A DNA stretch of 64,000 nt from Verrucomicrobiales bacterium (lineage in GTDB: Bacteria > Verrucomicrobiota > Verrucomicrobiia > Limisphaerales > J093), in assembly GCA_024233215.1 (NCBI GenBank), contig JACKPW010000003.1:124001-188000 (forward strand), read 5' to 3'. The position numbers and the translations under genes were made by a program. How positions within the stretch are numbered: the stretch's first letter is position 1; the number at the start of each line of letters is the position of its first letter. The notes below the pieces were generated by a model that had not been told where the DNA came from, searched no databases, and saw nothing but the letters and a program-made list of their open reading frames with translations. Of this stretch, positions 17,094 through 26,793 are shown piece by piece.

Positions 17094-18323
17094 TCACGCC
17101 TCCTCCTCCGCGCCAAACCGGTTCCCCCCGAGGATCACGCCACAGGGCCGCATCGCACCGCCGACCAGGGCCTCCAAGACCGCCGGGACATCGCCCGTGG
17201 CCGGGACCAGGAGGAAATCCGCCCGCCCCCCCGCCGTGATCGCTCCAACTTCCCCCGCCAACCCCAGGGTGGCTGCCCCGCCCGCGGTGGCCATGTGAAG
17301 GATCTGCCCCGGTGGAACCCCGGGATGCCGGCGGCTGAACAGTGCCATTTCCGGCAGCAAGTCCAGTTCGGGCAACCGGCCCTGACTCGTCCGGGTGGTC
17401 GCCAGGCTGTCCGTGCCCAGCGAAATCCCCACCCCGGCAGCCTGCAGCCGGGCCAACGGAAAGGGCTCGTGCCCGAAGTAGTCATGGCTGCGGGGACAAT
17501 GCACCACGCTGGTCCCGGACTCCCCGAGCAGGGCGGCGTCCCCCTCCGCCAGGTAGTTGACGTGGACGGCGATCGTGGCCGGCCCCAGGACCCCGGTCCT
17601 TGCCAGTTGCGCGACCGGACTGGTCCCGTCGCAATCCGAAACGTCCCGGCCATTCGCCTGCAACCAGTCGTGCAAGGGCCCGCGCCCCCGGAGGAACATG
17701 TCAAATTCCTCCCGGGACTCCGCCACATGGATCATCAGGCGAAGGCGGTTCGCCGCCGACTCCCGGGCGCAGGCCCGGAGCAGTGCGGGAGTCGTGGAAT
17801 ACGGCGCATGCGGGGAGAGCCCGGCACGCAGGCCGGCACGCCCGAGCCGCGCGAGGGTTTCCCGCACCTGGTGTACGGGTTCCATGGCGTCCAGGTCGGC
17901 CCGGATGCGGATCAACTCCAGAAAGGGCAGGACCTGCAACGGGGTTGCCCGTGCCGTCCCGGGCAGTAACCCGGGAAAGGCCTCCGCGTCCCCCACCGTG
18001 GTCACTCCGTTGCGGAGGAGCATTTCAGCCCCCTGCCGCCAGGAGGCCTGAAGTTCCGCCTCCGAGCAGGTGTCCTTGGCGGCCTTGATGGAGTGGATCC
18101 AGCCGGTGAAGCTGGACGGAGGAGGGATGCTTCCCGCAAGGCAGGTATACGCCAGGTGACAATGCGCGTTGACCAGACCGGGCAGCAGAGCCACGTCGCC
18201 AAGGTCGTGGCAGGTCGACCCACCCCGCCGACGCAGATCCTCCCAACGCCCCACTTCGAGGATCCGTCCCGCTTCCAAGCGGACCGCCCCATCCTCCAGC
18301 GGAGGCGATGTCACCGGAACCAC
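17094..18323 (-). CDS. Amidohydrolase, candidate aminodeoxyfutalosine / SAH-type deaminase
   Basis: A 409-residue metal-dependent hydrolase of the cytosine deaminase/AtzA-TrzA group. The metal and catalytic residues are visible: NAHCHL (HxH), SPHAPYST, IHVAES, AVHVNY, and GTDSLAT with the metal Asp. SPHAPYST is typical of deaminases in the futalosine route to menaquinone, a plausible role, but S-adenosylhomocysteine or methylthioadenosine deamination is equally possible. The GTG start leaves out a homologous-looking RLLRARW segment just upstream; a CTG at 18341 would include it. It is probably cotranscribed with the SDR. Confidence 0.8.
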   Translation of the reverse strand: MVPVTSPPLEDGAVRLEAGRILEVGRWEDLRRRGGSTCHDLGDVALLPGLVNAHCHLAYTCLAGSIPPPSSFTGWIHSIKAAKDTCSEAELQASWRQGAEMLLRNGVTTVGDAEAFPGLLPGTARATPLQVLPFLELIRIRADLDAMEPVHQVRETLARLGRAGLRAGLSPHAPYSTTPALLRACARESAANRLRLMIHVAESREEFDMFLRGRGPLHDWLQANGRDVSDCDGTSPVAQLARTGVLGPATIAVHVNYLAEGDAALLGESGTSVVHCPRSHDYFGHEPFPLARLQAAGVGISLGTDSLATTRTSQGRLPELDLLPEMALFSRRHPGVPPGQILHMATAGGAATLGLAGEVGAITAGGRADFLLVPATGDVPAVLEALVGGAMRPCGVILGGNRFGAEEEA

Positions 18324-18412
18324 CCAACGCGCCCGGAGCAGGCGGCCGCTGCCACCGACCCGCTCACCGTCCGCGACCCGGTTCCCGCCCGGATCGCGTG
18401 TGCCGGGTTCGT

Positions 18413-18763
18413 TCAGACTTCCGCCTCCTGGCGCTCCTTCTTGGACCGGGCGGCGACCGTCTGGCGGGCCTTGCGTTTGTTGTGCAATTTGCGGATCTGC
18501 TGCTGGATCTTCTTGAAGACCAGGTCAATCGCCGCGTAGAGATCCCCTTCCACATCCTCGGCAAACAGGTCGGGCCCCCGGACTGCGAGGCGGACGGAAC
18601 AGCGAAACTGCTTTTCCGGTGCCCGGGTCTTGTCGTGCTCGATGGTCACCCGTGTCTCAATCGCGCGCCCGTCGAGGTGCTCCAGCTTGTCGATCCTCGC
18701 GAGGATATGCTCCTCGATTGCCGGGCTGCTCGAAATGTTATGCGTACTGAGGATGAACTTCAT
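18413..18763 (-). CDS. hpf: Ribosome hibernation promoting factor (HPF/YfiA family)
   Basis: A 116-residue basic protein with the S30AE fold: MKFILSTHNISSSPAIEEHI at the N-terminus, RVTIEHDKTRAPEKQFRCSV in the middle and a Lys/Arg-rich helix at the C-terminus. Short HPF length, without the long-form dimerisation domain. It binds the decoding centre of idle ribosomes. The ATG at 18763 is chosen from the family N-terminus; a GTG at 18826 overlapping the helicase stop would add 21 unrelated residues. No clear ribosome site. Confidence 0.85.
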   Translation of the reverse strand: MKFILSTHNISSSPAIEEHILARIDKLEHLDGRAIETRVTIEHDKTRAPEKQFRCSVRLAVRGPDLFAEDVEGDLYAAIDLVFKKIQQQIRKLHNKRKARQTVAARSKKERQEAEV

Positions 18764-18822
18764 GGCCAAAAGATGGCGGCACTTCCGGGCGAAATCCAGC
18801 CCAAGCTGCGGGAACTTCGGGT

Positions 18823-21800
18823 TCACTCATCGGCAAACAGGAATTCGAGATCGGCCTGCGTCAGGCTTCGGGCAAAGCCCTCCTCCCCGAGAACGTCCGA
18901 AATGGTCCGGGCCTTGCGCTGCTGCAGATCCCAGATCTTCTCCTCCACCGTGCCGGGGGTGATGAGCCGGTAGGCGTTGACCGTCTGGGTCTGGCCAATG
19001 CGGTGGGAGCGATCGATGGCCTGGGCCTCCACAGCGGGGTTCCACCACGGATCGTAGAGCACCACGTAGCTGGCGGCTGTCAGGTTCAGGCCGGTGCCCG
19101 CCGCCCGGAGGCTCAGCAGGAAGACCGCCGGCCGTTGGTCCTCCTGAAACGCCTGAACAATCTCCTGCCGGTTCTTGGTCTCGCCGGTCAGAATGTGGGT
19201 CGGCACCTCCCGGGTACCGCATTCCTTCTCCAGCAACTGCAGCATCTGGACAAACTGGGAGAAGACCAGGACCTTCTGTCCCTCCGCCAGGATCGGCTCG
19301 ATGAGTTCGAACAAGGTCTCGGTCTTGCCGGATACGGCATCGCTCCCCACCAGTGCCGGGTGACAGCAGATCTGCCGCAACCGGGTCAGCGCCGCCAGCA
19401 CGTGCATCTTGCTCCGGGCCAACCCCTGCGTCTGCACCGCCTGCTGGACCTTCTCCCGACTGCGCCGGAGTTCGGCCAGATACAAGGTGCGCTGCTCCTG
19501 ATCCAAATCGCAGTCGCGTCGCTCTTCGATGCGATCCGGCAGGTCCTTTGCCACCTGCTTCTTCAACCGCCGCAACATCATCGGGCGCAGTCGCGCGGAC
19601 AGCTTGCGCCGCGCCATCCGCTGCCCCCACTCGGCGTCGGGCCCCGTCGGCTCGTAGGTCTCGTGAAACTGCGCCTGGCTCCCGAGGTAACCCGGCTGCA
19701 CAAAGTCCACGATGCTCCACAGATCCAGCAACCGGTTCTCCAGCGGCGTGCCCGTAAGCGCCAGCCGGTGGTCGGACTTCAGTTGTTTGACCGACTGACT
19801 GACCTGCGCCGTCGGGTTCTTGATGAACTGCGCCTCGTCGAGGATGACCGCCCGGAAGCTGAATTTCTTCAGGGCCTCCAGGTCGCGGCGCAGGAGGGCG
19901 TAATTGGTCACGATCAGGTCGTGCTCGGGAATCTGCTTCCGCAGGTTGTGCCGGGCCGGGCCGCTTTCGAGCACCAGCACCTTGAAATCCGGGGTGAACT
20001 TGCCGGCCTCACGCCGCCAGTTGTGCAACACGGACGCCGGGCAGATCACCAGTGCCGGCTTGGGCCGCTTGCGATGACGCTCCCGCAGCCACGCCAGCCA
20101 GGTCAGGGTCTGCAGCGTCTTCCCCAACCCCATGTCGTCCGCCAGAATGCCGCCCAGCTTGATCTGCGAAAGATGGCAGAGGAAATCGAACCCCGCCCTC
20201 TGGTAGGGCCGCAGGCTGGCCTCGACGCGGTCCGGGATCCCGACGGTCGGAACCCCCCTGAACCCCGCCACCCGTTCCCGCAACGCCTGCGCCTCCGGGG
20301 TGTCCGCAAACCGCTGCAACCCCTCCTCGTCCAGGTGGGAGGCATTCACCATGTCCACCTTCTGCGGCAACGCAGCCAGCCCCTCCACCCCCAGGTCGGC
20401 CATCGTCTCGTGGGCCTCGCGCACCGCACTGACGTCCAGTTCCACCCAGCCGCCGTCCGGCAGTTTGACGAAGCGGCTCGTGGCCTGCGCCAGACGTTCC
20501 AGATCGTCGCGGCTGAGCCGCATCCCCTCCGCCTCCCATTCGGCCGACACCGACAACCAGTCGATGCCGCTCCCCTTGACCAGCACCCGGGGGCGGAGTT
20601 TCCGCGGCGACATGAACAACCGTTGAAACGCCTGGTTGGCGAGATAGTCCGCGGATTGCGGTCGATCGGGCCACGCGTGGGCCAGGGCGGCCAGGAAGCT
20701 CTCATTGGCATCGCCGACCCACAACCCGGGCTCGGGCGTGAACCAGTCCAGCCGGCGCAACCATCGCGTCGCCTCGTCCAGCCGGGAATCGTCGAGCACA
20801 TCCGGTTTGGCCCCCGCCCGCTTCCCCGGCTCAAGCCGCTGCCATTCGTGCCCGTTCCACTGCCATTTTGAGCCGTCGCCCTCACTCACCGCCAGCAGGC
20901 GGAGGCGGACCGTGTCCTCCTCCAACTCGAAAATGAACTGCGGCTGTGCCTCGTGCGTCACGCAGAGGCTCTCCCAATCCGACCCGTTGCGCGAACCGTG
21001 CTTGCGCAGGTGCTTCAACAACCGGTGGCTGAGTTTCTGCACGGGAATCGCCGGCTGCTCCAGCAACCGGCCCAGCAACGCCGCGGACGGCGCATGGCGT
21101 ACGAGGTGAAAGGCGTGGTTCACCGCCACCAGCAACGGCTGGCCGGCAAAGAACCGGGCCTCGGCAAGCGGCAGTTCCTGCCCCCCAGGAAGCCGCAGGC
21201 GCTGCGAGAAGGACAACGCGTCCCCCGAAGCATCGAGATGCGGCGCGAACTCCGCCAGTTGCCCGGCGAAATAGAGGTTGTCGTTCGACCCCTCCCATTC
21301 GATCCAGGCGGGGTTCCCCCACCGCGCCAGCCATTGCAGCAGGTCCAGGCCCCGGAGCCGGACCACCGGCCCCGTCGGGGGTTGCGCCGGCCACAGCTCG
21401 GTCAACCAGCGGAGGAACTCCCAGTCGCGCGGCGGGAACAACTCCTGCTCATGCACGGCGCGCGTCGTCAACTCGATGAGTTCCGCCGGACTGCGGGGTT
21501 TCTCGCCGGATCGCGGGCGGTGCAGGAAGAGGTGCACCTCCAGTTCGTGCAGGCCCGGCGAATCCTCGATCGGCACCGGCCGCGCCACCAACCGCAGGTG
21601 CGCCCGCGGCGAATCAAGATGCGTCAACTCGTCCGGCAGGAGCCATTGCTCCAGGTCATGCACATGCTCCTGTTCCTTCTCCGCCTGCTCGATCTCCAGC
21701 AACCGCTCGAAGTTCGCATGCTCGGACAGTTCCGGCGGGATGGGACGCTTGGCGCGTAGAAAGAGCAGGGCGGTCTGCTCCAGCCGCGCCGTGCCGCGCG

Positions 21801-22083
21801 CGTTCATCAGACGCGGCCACCAGTCGTTCCCGGCGAAGTCCTTGCGTGCCAGGGAAAGCTTGCCAAAGTAGTCCTCCAGCAACAGCCACGACCGCTGGGA
21901 ATCCTCGCACTGGGCGAACAGGCCGAGCAGTTCGCGCCGCTCGGAAACCGACTCCTTCGAGTCCGCGAGCTCGCGACGCAAATCCGCCAGGGCGCCGTAA
22001 GCGTCCTGCAACACCGAGTGATGCGCGTCGTATTTGTTAACCTGCGTGGGGCGTGCGCGCGTTCCCCGCTTACCTCTGGGCAT
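18823..22083 (-). CDS. SNF2-family DEAD/DEAH-like helicase
   Basis: A 1086-residue Swi2/Snf2 ATPase. A poorly characterised N-terminal half (about 1-600) is followed by the motor: motif I DDMGLGKTLQ (about 650), motif II DEAQ (about 748; Gln replaces the usual His), motif III LTGTPLENR, and C-terminal motifs SLRAAGTGLNLTAAS and DRSHRIGQTQTV (about 1005-1030). Such proteins translocate on duplex DNA and remodel protein-DNA complexes; bacterial members are linked to transcription recycling or defence. Nothing nearby looks like a defence partner. It leads a minus-strand run ending with hpf, amidohydrolase and SDR. Confidence 0.88.
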   Translation of the reverse strand: MPRGKRGTRARPTQVNKYDAHHSVLQDAYGALADLRRELADSKESVSERRELLGLFAQCEDSQRSWLLLEDYFGKLSLARKDFAGNDWWPRLMNARGTARLEQTALLFLRAKRPIPPELSEHANFERLLEIEQAEKEQEHVHDLEQWLLPDELTHLDSPRAHLRLVARPVPIEDSPGLHELEVHLFLHRPRSGEKPRSPAELIELTTRAVHEQELFPPRDWEFLRWLTELWPAQPPTGPVVRLRGLDLLQWLARWGNPAWIEWEGSNDNLYFAGQLAEFAPHLDASGDALSFSQRLRLPGGQELPLAEARFFAGQPLLVAVNHAFHLVRHAPSAALLGRLLEQPAIPVQKLSHRLLKHLRKHGSRNGSDWESLCVTHEAQPQFIFELEEDTVRLRLLAVSEGDGSKWQWNGHEWQRLEPGKRAGAKPDVLDDSRLDEATRWLRRLDWFTPEPGLWVGDANESFLAALAHAWPDRPQSADYLANQAFQRLFMSPRKLRPRVLVKGSGIDWLSVSAEWEAEGMRLSRDDLERLAQATSRFVKLPDGGWVELDVSAVREAHETMADLGVEGLAALPQKVDMVNASHLDEEGLQRFADTPEAQALRERVAGFRGVPTVGIPDRVEASLRPYQRAGFDFLCHLSQIKLGGILADDMGLGKTLQTLTWLAWLRERHRKRPKPALVICPASVLHNWRREAGKFTPDFKVLVLESGPARHNLRKQIPEHDLIVTNYALLRRDLEALKKFSFRAVILDEAQFIKNPTAQVSQSVKQLKSDHRLALTGTPLENRLLDLWSIVDFVQPGYLGSQAQFHETYEPTGPDAEWGQRMARRKLSARLRPMMLRRLKKQVAKDLPDRIEERRDCDLDQEQRTLYLAELRRSREKVQQAVQTQGLARSKMHVLAALTRLRQICCHPALVGSDAVSGKTETLFELIEPILAEGQKVLVFSQFVQMLQLLEKECGTREVPTHILTGETKNRQEIVQAFQEDQRPAVFLLSLRAAGTGLNLTAASYVVLYDPWWNPAVEAQAIDRSHRIGQTQTVNAYRLITPGTVEEKIWDLQQRKARTISDVLGEEGFARSLTQADLEFLFADE

Positions 22084-22438
22084 CAGACAGTCTCAAATCG
22101 TTGTGGCTCCGCGCCACCGGCTGGCCGGCCTTCCCGATCTTTCAAGGCCGCAACCCGTGCGCCGGCGTTCGCGTCGGACCTCCCCACGGCACCTTTGCCG
22201 GGCGGCCCTCGCCGGCCTCGACGAAATCAAGGCCAGCGTATCCTCCATTCTCCTATCGAAAGCTCCGGGGAGTGACAACCCCTTATTCGGAAGAAAACCG
22301 CCCGACCACCCCGCCGGCATCCCAGGTGCCGGGTTGCCGTCCGTACGGACTTGCGGCACATTCACCCCGTGAGCCGGCACTCCCCGTGGGGAATCCTCCG
22401 GCCGGCGAGAATCACGGGACGGGGCCGCAAATCGAGTC
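22084..22438. other. Divergent intergenic region, SNF2 helicase and algH
   Basis: No gene is seen. It should hold the promoters of both divergent genes. A perfect 12-bp palindrome GTCCGTACGGAC at 22339-22350 could be an operator; TTGTCA followed by GATAGG on the minus strand is a weak promoter candidate. Confidence 0.4.
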
Positions 22439-22999
22439 ATGCCTGCCGAGCACAAATCTCTCAAGGGGCAGCTCCTGCTGGATGGCGGGAGTCTGGCCGG
22501 CTCGTTCTTTCACCGCACCGTCGTGCTGGTCTGCCAGCACGACGCTGAAGGCGCCTTCGGCCTGGTGTTGAACCGGCAAAGTGGCCGGTCCGTCGGGGAT
22601 GCCCTCGTGGCCGACTTGGCGGAACAGCTCAAGGAACTGCCGCTGCTGGTCGGCGGCCCGGTCCAGCCCACCGCCATGAGCTTCTTGCACACGGACCTCT
22701 ACCTCCCCGAGGCCAACGTGCTGCCCAACCTTGCCCTCGGCCATTCCCTCGATGACCTCCTGGCCATCGGCGACAGCTGGTCCGCCACCAGCCGGGTGAA
22801 GCTCTTTGCCGGATACGCCGGCTGGAGCCCCGGACAACTCGACGGCGAGATGAAACGCCGGGCTTGGCTCACCCATCCGGCCTCCCTCGACCTCGTCTTC
22901 GACACGCCGCCCGAGAGGCTCTGGCAGCTCGTACTCCGCAGCAAGGGATCGAAATACCGGCTGCTGGCGGAGTCGCCCGAGAATCTGCACTGGAACTGA
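22439..22999 (+). CDS. algH: YqgE/AlgH family protein (DUF179)
   Basis: A 186-residue cytoplasmic protein matching YqgE/AlgH along its length: GQLLLDGGSLAGSFFHRTVV at the start, GAFGLVLNR, LLVGGPVQP, and FAGYAGWSPGQLDGEM in the centre. The family is widespread; AlgH was named as a regulator of alginate genes, but the molecular activity is unsettled. It stands alone on the plus strand and runs convergently into the Ig-domain gene, with 23 bases between stops. Confidence 0.88.
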   Translation: MPAEHKSLKGQLLLDGGSLAGSFFHRTVVLVCQHDAEGAFGLVLNRQSGRSVGDALVADLAEQLKELPLLVGGPVQPTAMSFLHTDLYLPEANVLPNLALGHSLDDLLAIGDSWSATSRVKLFAGYAGWSPGQLDGEMKRRAWLTHPASLDLVFDTPPERLWQLVLRSKGSKYRLLAESPENLHWN

Positions 23000-23022
23000 G
23001 CGACGGTTCGCCGCGGTCTGCG

Positions 23023-26000
23023 CTACTCCCGGCGCAACCGGAAGTAACGCATTCCCTGCGTCAGATCCAGGTCCACCGTCCCCACTCCCTCAAGCCCCTC
23101 CCAGGAATGGCCCAGGGCACCCGTGGCCTCGAGAACCGCCCCTTCCGGCACGCTCAGACGAAGCGTCGCGGCATCCAGCCTGAGATGATCGAGCTGCAGC
23201 GGGGTGTCATCCACCCCACCCACATTCGCGTATAGCGCCCGGCCACCGCCGGTGAAATGCACCACGAGCACCAGTCGCGTGGACGTCACCGCGGCCACGT
23301 AGGCGCCATCGATCCGTCTCCCGTCGAGCTTCGAGACGAACATCAACGGCTGAATGCCGTCGGCGCCCGCGGACACGATGCCGTTGACGGACCCTTCAGG
23401 GGTGGTGACCCGGACCGATAGGTGACACCGCCCGCCCGAGGACGTCGGATACGAGCTGGTGATCGACTGGAGGGTGCCCATCCCGTCCACGTCCATCCCC
23501 GCACCGGCAATGTGCGTCAGCTCTCCATCTCGCCATTCCACGACGTGGGGTTGGAAGGCGCTGTCGTACACGAACAGGAACACGGAACCGCCTTCCAACG
23601 CGGGGGTCCCGATGCTTCCCACCGTCAACGCCGTCCCCGGCAGGGGGTCGCCCTTCGCCAGGACCTTTTCCAGCCCCCCTCCGGGAGTGCCCCGCAGGGC
23701 CACAATCTTCGCCTGGCCGCCCGTGGCCGCCACCAGCACGTAATGATCGCCATCCCAGGCCAACCCTTGAAATTGCGTGGCCTGCGTCCCCAACTCCGGC
23801 AAATCCGTCTGCGACGATACCACCCCCGCCACGCCATCCGCGTCCGCCTGATGGAGCCACGAAACCTCGCCGATCTTGGAAAGGAAGAGCGTCGTGCCCC
23901 CCGCCTGGGCCTGCCAGCCCCAAAACTTGGGAAAGAGCGCACCGTCCCCACCCGGCGCCGCCAGGGTCACATCCGCCAGCACTGACAACCCTGAATCCCC
24001 GAATCGATAAAGGCCGACCGGCTGCTGGAATCCGTCAATCAACTGGGTCACGGCAACCGTCAGTGGGTCAGCAGGACCGCCCGGGATCAACCGGTATCCT
24101 CCGGCCGCCCCCAGCCCGTTCGCCAGGGCCTCCCCCGCAGTGAGCAACGGCACCACCCCCTCCGCACCCCAGCGAAACACCCCCCCGCTGGGATTTGCCG
24201 CGTCGCCTCCCACAAAGGCAAGGTCATCCCCCAGCAACCGGATCGAAAACTCGGTGAGCGATGACAGGTCAAAGGAGAGTTCCGTGCCGGGCACCGGCGT
24301 ACCGGCATCGAGCACGGAAACCAGCCTGCCCCCCGCGTAGACCGGATTGGGCGGCGCCGGATTCACCGTCACTGGCACGTCGATGCTGGTCACCTCGCCG
24401 TAGGCATTGCTCACCGTCACGGTATAGATCCCGGCATCGGCCGGGCCGGCCGAGACGCGGGAGAAATAGCCGGCGGCGCGGGAGTCGTTGACCACCTCCT
24501 GGCCGTCCTTCCTCCAGTCGTACGAAAGCGGCAGTCCTCCGGCGGCAATGACCCGCAGCGTGAGTTGATCCCCGGTTTCCACCGCGGTGGCGATGGGCTC
24601 GGAGATGATCTCCGGCGCCACCTCCACGTTCACCAGCGCACTGGTCGCGTAGGCGGTCCCCAGCGCATTGCTGACAATCGCCTGGTAATACCCCACATCC
24701 GCCGCCCCGGCGTGCTCGATCACCAGCGTGTCGGTGTCGGCACCGGCAATCACCTGGGAACCCAGCCGCCAGGCGTAGGTCAGCGGACCCTCCCCCAGGG
24801 CCGTCACTTTCAACTCCACCCGGGCGCCCGGCGCGACGGTCTGCGCCACCGGCTGCCCCACAATCACCGGGGGCGCGGGAGCAGCCAGGTTCGCCACCAG
24901 ACGGCGCCCCCCGGCAAAGGCCGCATCCATCACCACCGTGTCCTCCGCCACATCCTGCAGCACCAGCGCGGTGGGCAGAATTCCCCCAAGCACCGTCCCC
25001 GGCGCCACGATCGTCTTCATGGCGCCCTCCTCGATCAGATACAAACCCGCTCCCTTCGAGGTCAGCGCCGGGAAGAACACCCGTCCCCCTTCCACCGCCA
25101 GCCCAAACTGCCCCACGCTCTGCAGGGCATCGCCCTCGGAAGTCACGTCCCCGTCCTGGACCAACTCCGTCAACCCTCCCGCCTCGTATTTGAGCAGTCG
25201 CGTGGCGAACGCCGCGTCCCAAGCAAAGAAATACACCGCCCCCGCCGAGACCACCGGCGGACTGATCAACCCATCGATCGTGCCACCGCCCGGAAACCCG
25301 TCGCCGTTCCCGGCAATGCGCGTCATCGTGCCGTCGCCGTCTTGAACGAACATTCCCTCCACCTCCGTGAACGGGCCCCGACTGGCCCAGAATGCCAGCG
25401 TCTCCCCGTCGAAACCCACCTGGCTGCTGAAGGTGTCCGGCACCCCGAACTCACCCGGCAGTTCCGTGGCCGTGTCCGCCACGGTCTCCAGGGCGCCCTC
25501 CGCCACCCGGTAGACCCCCCGGAAATCCGGGCCGTTCCCATCCCCCGGATCATGCCACGCAATCACCGCCAGGTTGCCGCCCGCCAGGTACGGTTCCCCA
25601 ATCACATTCGCCATCTTCCCGCCGGAATTCGGCAACAACGTCCCGGACGGCAGCATCGTCGTGAACGCGGTACCGTCCGTCAGCAGAATCCCATCCGCCG
25701 GCGTCGCCCCTGCCGCAATCGCCACCTCGTCCGACGCCGTGGTGTCCCGGGCGAATCCGTCGTGAAAGTGCCCCAGGGTGCTGTCCCCCACCGAGGTACC
25801 GGTCTGCGCCACGCCCTCGATCGGACCGCCCCGCCCCCGGAACACCCCGGTCGCATTGGCGAAGTCACGAACGACGAAGACCACCGAATCCCCCACCGCC
25901 TGCGCCCGCCCGAAGCCGTTAATGAAGCCGGCGACGGGATCGGAGATCCCCGTGCGCGCAATCAGCACGAAAGGTCGACCGGCATGGCTGGGAGTCGCGT

Positions 26001-26088
26001 TGGCCTCCCCCGCCAACCCCAGGCACACCACCGCCAGCCCAATCCGCAACCCGTCCCCTGCCCAATGCCACACCCGCACCTTTTTCAT
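23023..26088 (-). CDS. Secreted protein with two Ig-like domains in a propeller-like scaffold
   Basis: About 1021 residues, exported: MKKVRVWHWAGDGL, then a hydrophobic core and an ANA cleavage site. Two adjacent Ig-like domains lie in the centre (PPVIVGQPVAQTVAPGARVE... and APEIISEPIATAVETGDQ..., each ending with a DxGxYxxxVSNAxG signature), flanked by repeated beta segments of the type found in verrucomicrobial DUF7453-like proteins. The last 50 residues form the W...FRLR tail shared with other secreted proteins here. Starts 5 or 10 codons upstream are possible. Probable extracellular adhesion or scaffold role; no catalytic motif is recognised. Confidence 0.75.
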   Translation of the reverse strand: MKKVRVWHWAGDGLRIGLAVVCLGLAGEANATPSHAGRPFVLIARTGISDPVAGFINGFGRAQAVGDSVVFVVRDFANATGVFRGRGGPIEGVAQTGTSVGDSTLGHFHDGFARDTTASDEVAIAAGATPADGILLTDGTAFTTMLPSGTLLPNSGGKMANVIGEPYLAGGNLAVIAWHDPGDGNGPDFRGVYRVAEGALETVADTATELPGEFGVPDTFSSQVGFDGETLAFWASRGPFTEVEGMFVQDGDGTMTRIAGNGDGFPGGGTIDGLISPPVVSAGAVYFFAWDAAFATRLLKYEAGGLTELVQDGDVTSEGDALQSVGQFGLAVEGGRVFFPALTSKGAGLYLIEEGAMKTIVAPGTVLGGILPTALVLQDVAEDTVVMDAAFAGGRRLVANLAAPAPPVIVGQPVAQTVAPGARVELKVTALGEGPLTYAWRLGSQVIAGADTDTLVIEHAGAADVGYYQAIVSNALGTAYATSALVNVEVAPEIISEPIATAVETGDQLTLRVIAAGGLPLSYDWRKDGQEVVNDSRAAGYFSRVSAGPADAGIYTVTVSNAYGEVTSIDVPVTVNPAPPNPVYAGGRLVSVLDAGTPVPGTELSFDLSSLTEFSIRLLGDDLAFVGGDAANPSGGVFRWGAEGVVPLLTAGEALANGLGAAGGYRLIPGGPADPLTVAVTQLIDGFQQPVGLYRFGDSGLSVLADVTLAAPGGDGALFPKFWGWQAQAGGTTLFLSKIGEVSWLHQADADGVAGVVSSQTDLPELGTQATQFQGLAWDGDHYVLVAATGGQAKIVALRGTPGGGLEKVLAKGDPLPGTALTVGSIGTPALEGGSVFLFVYDSAFQPHVVEWRDGELTHIAGAGMDVDGMGTLQSITSSYPTSSGGRCHLSVRVTTPEGSVNGIVSAGADGIQPLMFVSKLDGRRIDGAYVAAVTSTRLVLVVHFTGGGRALYANVGGVDDTPLQLDHLRLDAATLRLSVPEGAVLEATGALGHSWEGLEGVGTVDLDLTQGMRYFRLRRE

Positions 26089-26303
26089 TTGATTCGTTAA
26101 CATAAGGGGTAAACCCATCTTCTCACCGCGAAGGAAAGCATCGTCCCCGGGGGATTGGCAACCAAGAATCGGGCGAAAACCGGGGCCGCCACCCCGGCCG
26201 GTGGCAGTCCCGGGCGCGGCCGTCCTTCGCGGGCATTGGAATCGGGCGAGGGCGCGATCCGGGTTCGGAGCCTGGTCCTTCAACCCAGCGGTGACCGGGC
26301 ACC

Positions 26304-26343
26304 GCAGCAACTTCGTGTTGCAGGTGCAACACGAGACTGCTCG
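26304..26343 (+). repeat. Dispersed palindromic repeat, family 2 copy A
   Basis: A palindrome centred on CGTGTTGCA-GG-TGCAACACG (perfect 9-bp arms), flanked by GCAGCAACTT and AGACTGCTCG. A related copy lies at 42763-42801 in opposite orientation. It sits in the gap between the Ig-domain gene and the lipoprotein gene. Confidence 0.65.
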
Positions 26344-26385
26344 TGGTGGCTGCGCCCCCCTGCGCCTCTGCGCCTCCCCCCGGGA

Positions 26386-26793
26386 CTATTCGTACTTGAT
26401 CGCCACCCCCACGATCACCCGGTCGCGAATGGGACTGACGTGAGGGGACCAGTACGGACCGGACATGAAACTTCCGGTGACCTCCACTTGGTCCCGGATC
26501 AGCGCCACGGCGTCGGCGCCGAGGGCGGCAGCCTTGCGACGCATGGCCTTCTCCACCTTCTCCACCTTCGGCGAAGGGTTCAACGACACGGAGGCCACCA
26601 CCTCCCCAAGCTTGGTGTGCGGGCGATCCGGCAGGCTCTGCAGAATCTCCACCTGCTGCCAGTCGGTCGGCGCCTGCCGGGGCACGCCAAGGTATTGGAT
26701 GGTCTCGGTTGAGAGGGAACTGCAGCCGGTCAGGAGCGTCAGGGAGACGGCGGCCAGGGCGGCAAACGGGAGTTGGAGCAGGTTGGCTTTCAT
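26386..26793 (-). CDS. Small lipoprotein, heavy-metal-binding-domain-like fold
   Basis: A 135-residue lipoprotein: signal MKANLLQLPFAALAAVSLTL and lipobox LLTGC, with Cys as the first mature residue. The mature part has EKVEKAMRRKAAALGADAVAL followed by VEVTG...VIVGVAIKYE, resembling the small alpha/beta fold of YbjQ/DUF4156-type proteins. The start overlaps the sixA stop (ATGA), so the two are translationally coupled. Function is not known. Confidence 0.75.
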   Translation of the reverse strand: MKANLLQLPFAALAAVSLTLLTGCSSLSTETIQYLGVPRQAPTDWQQVEILQSLPDRPHTKLGEVVASVSLNPSPKVEKVEKAMRRKAAALGADAVALIRDQVEVTGSFMSGPYWSPHVSPIRDRVIVGVAIKYE

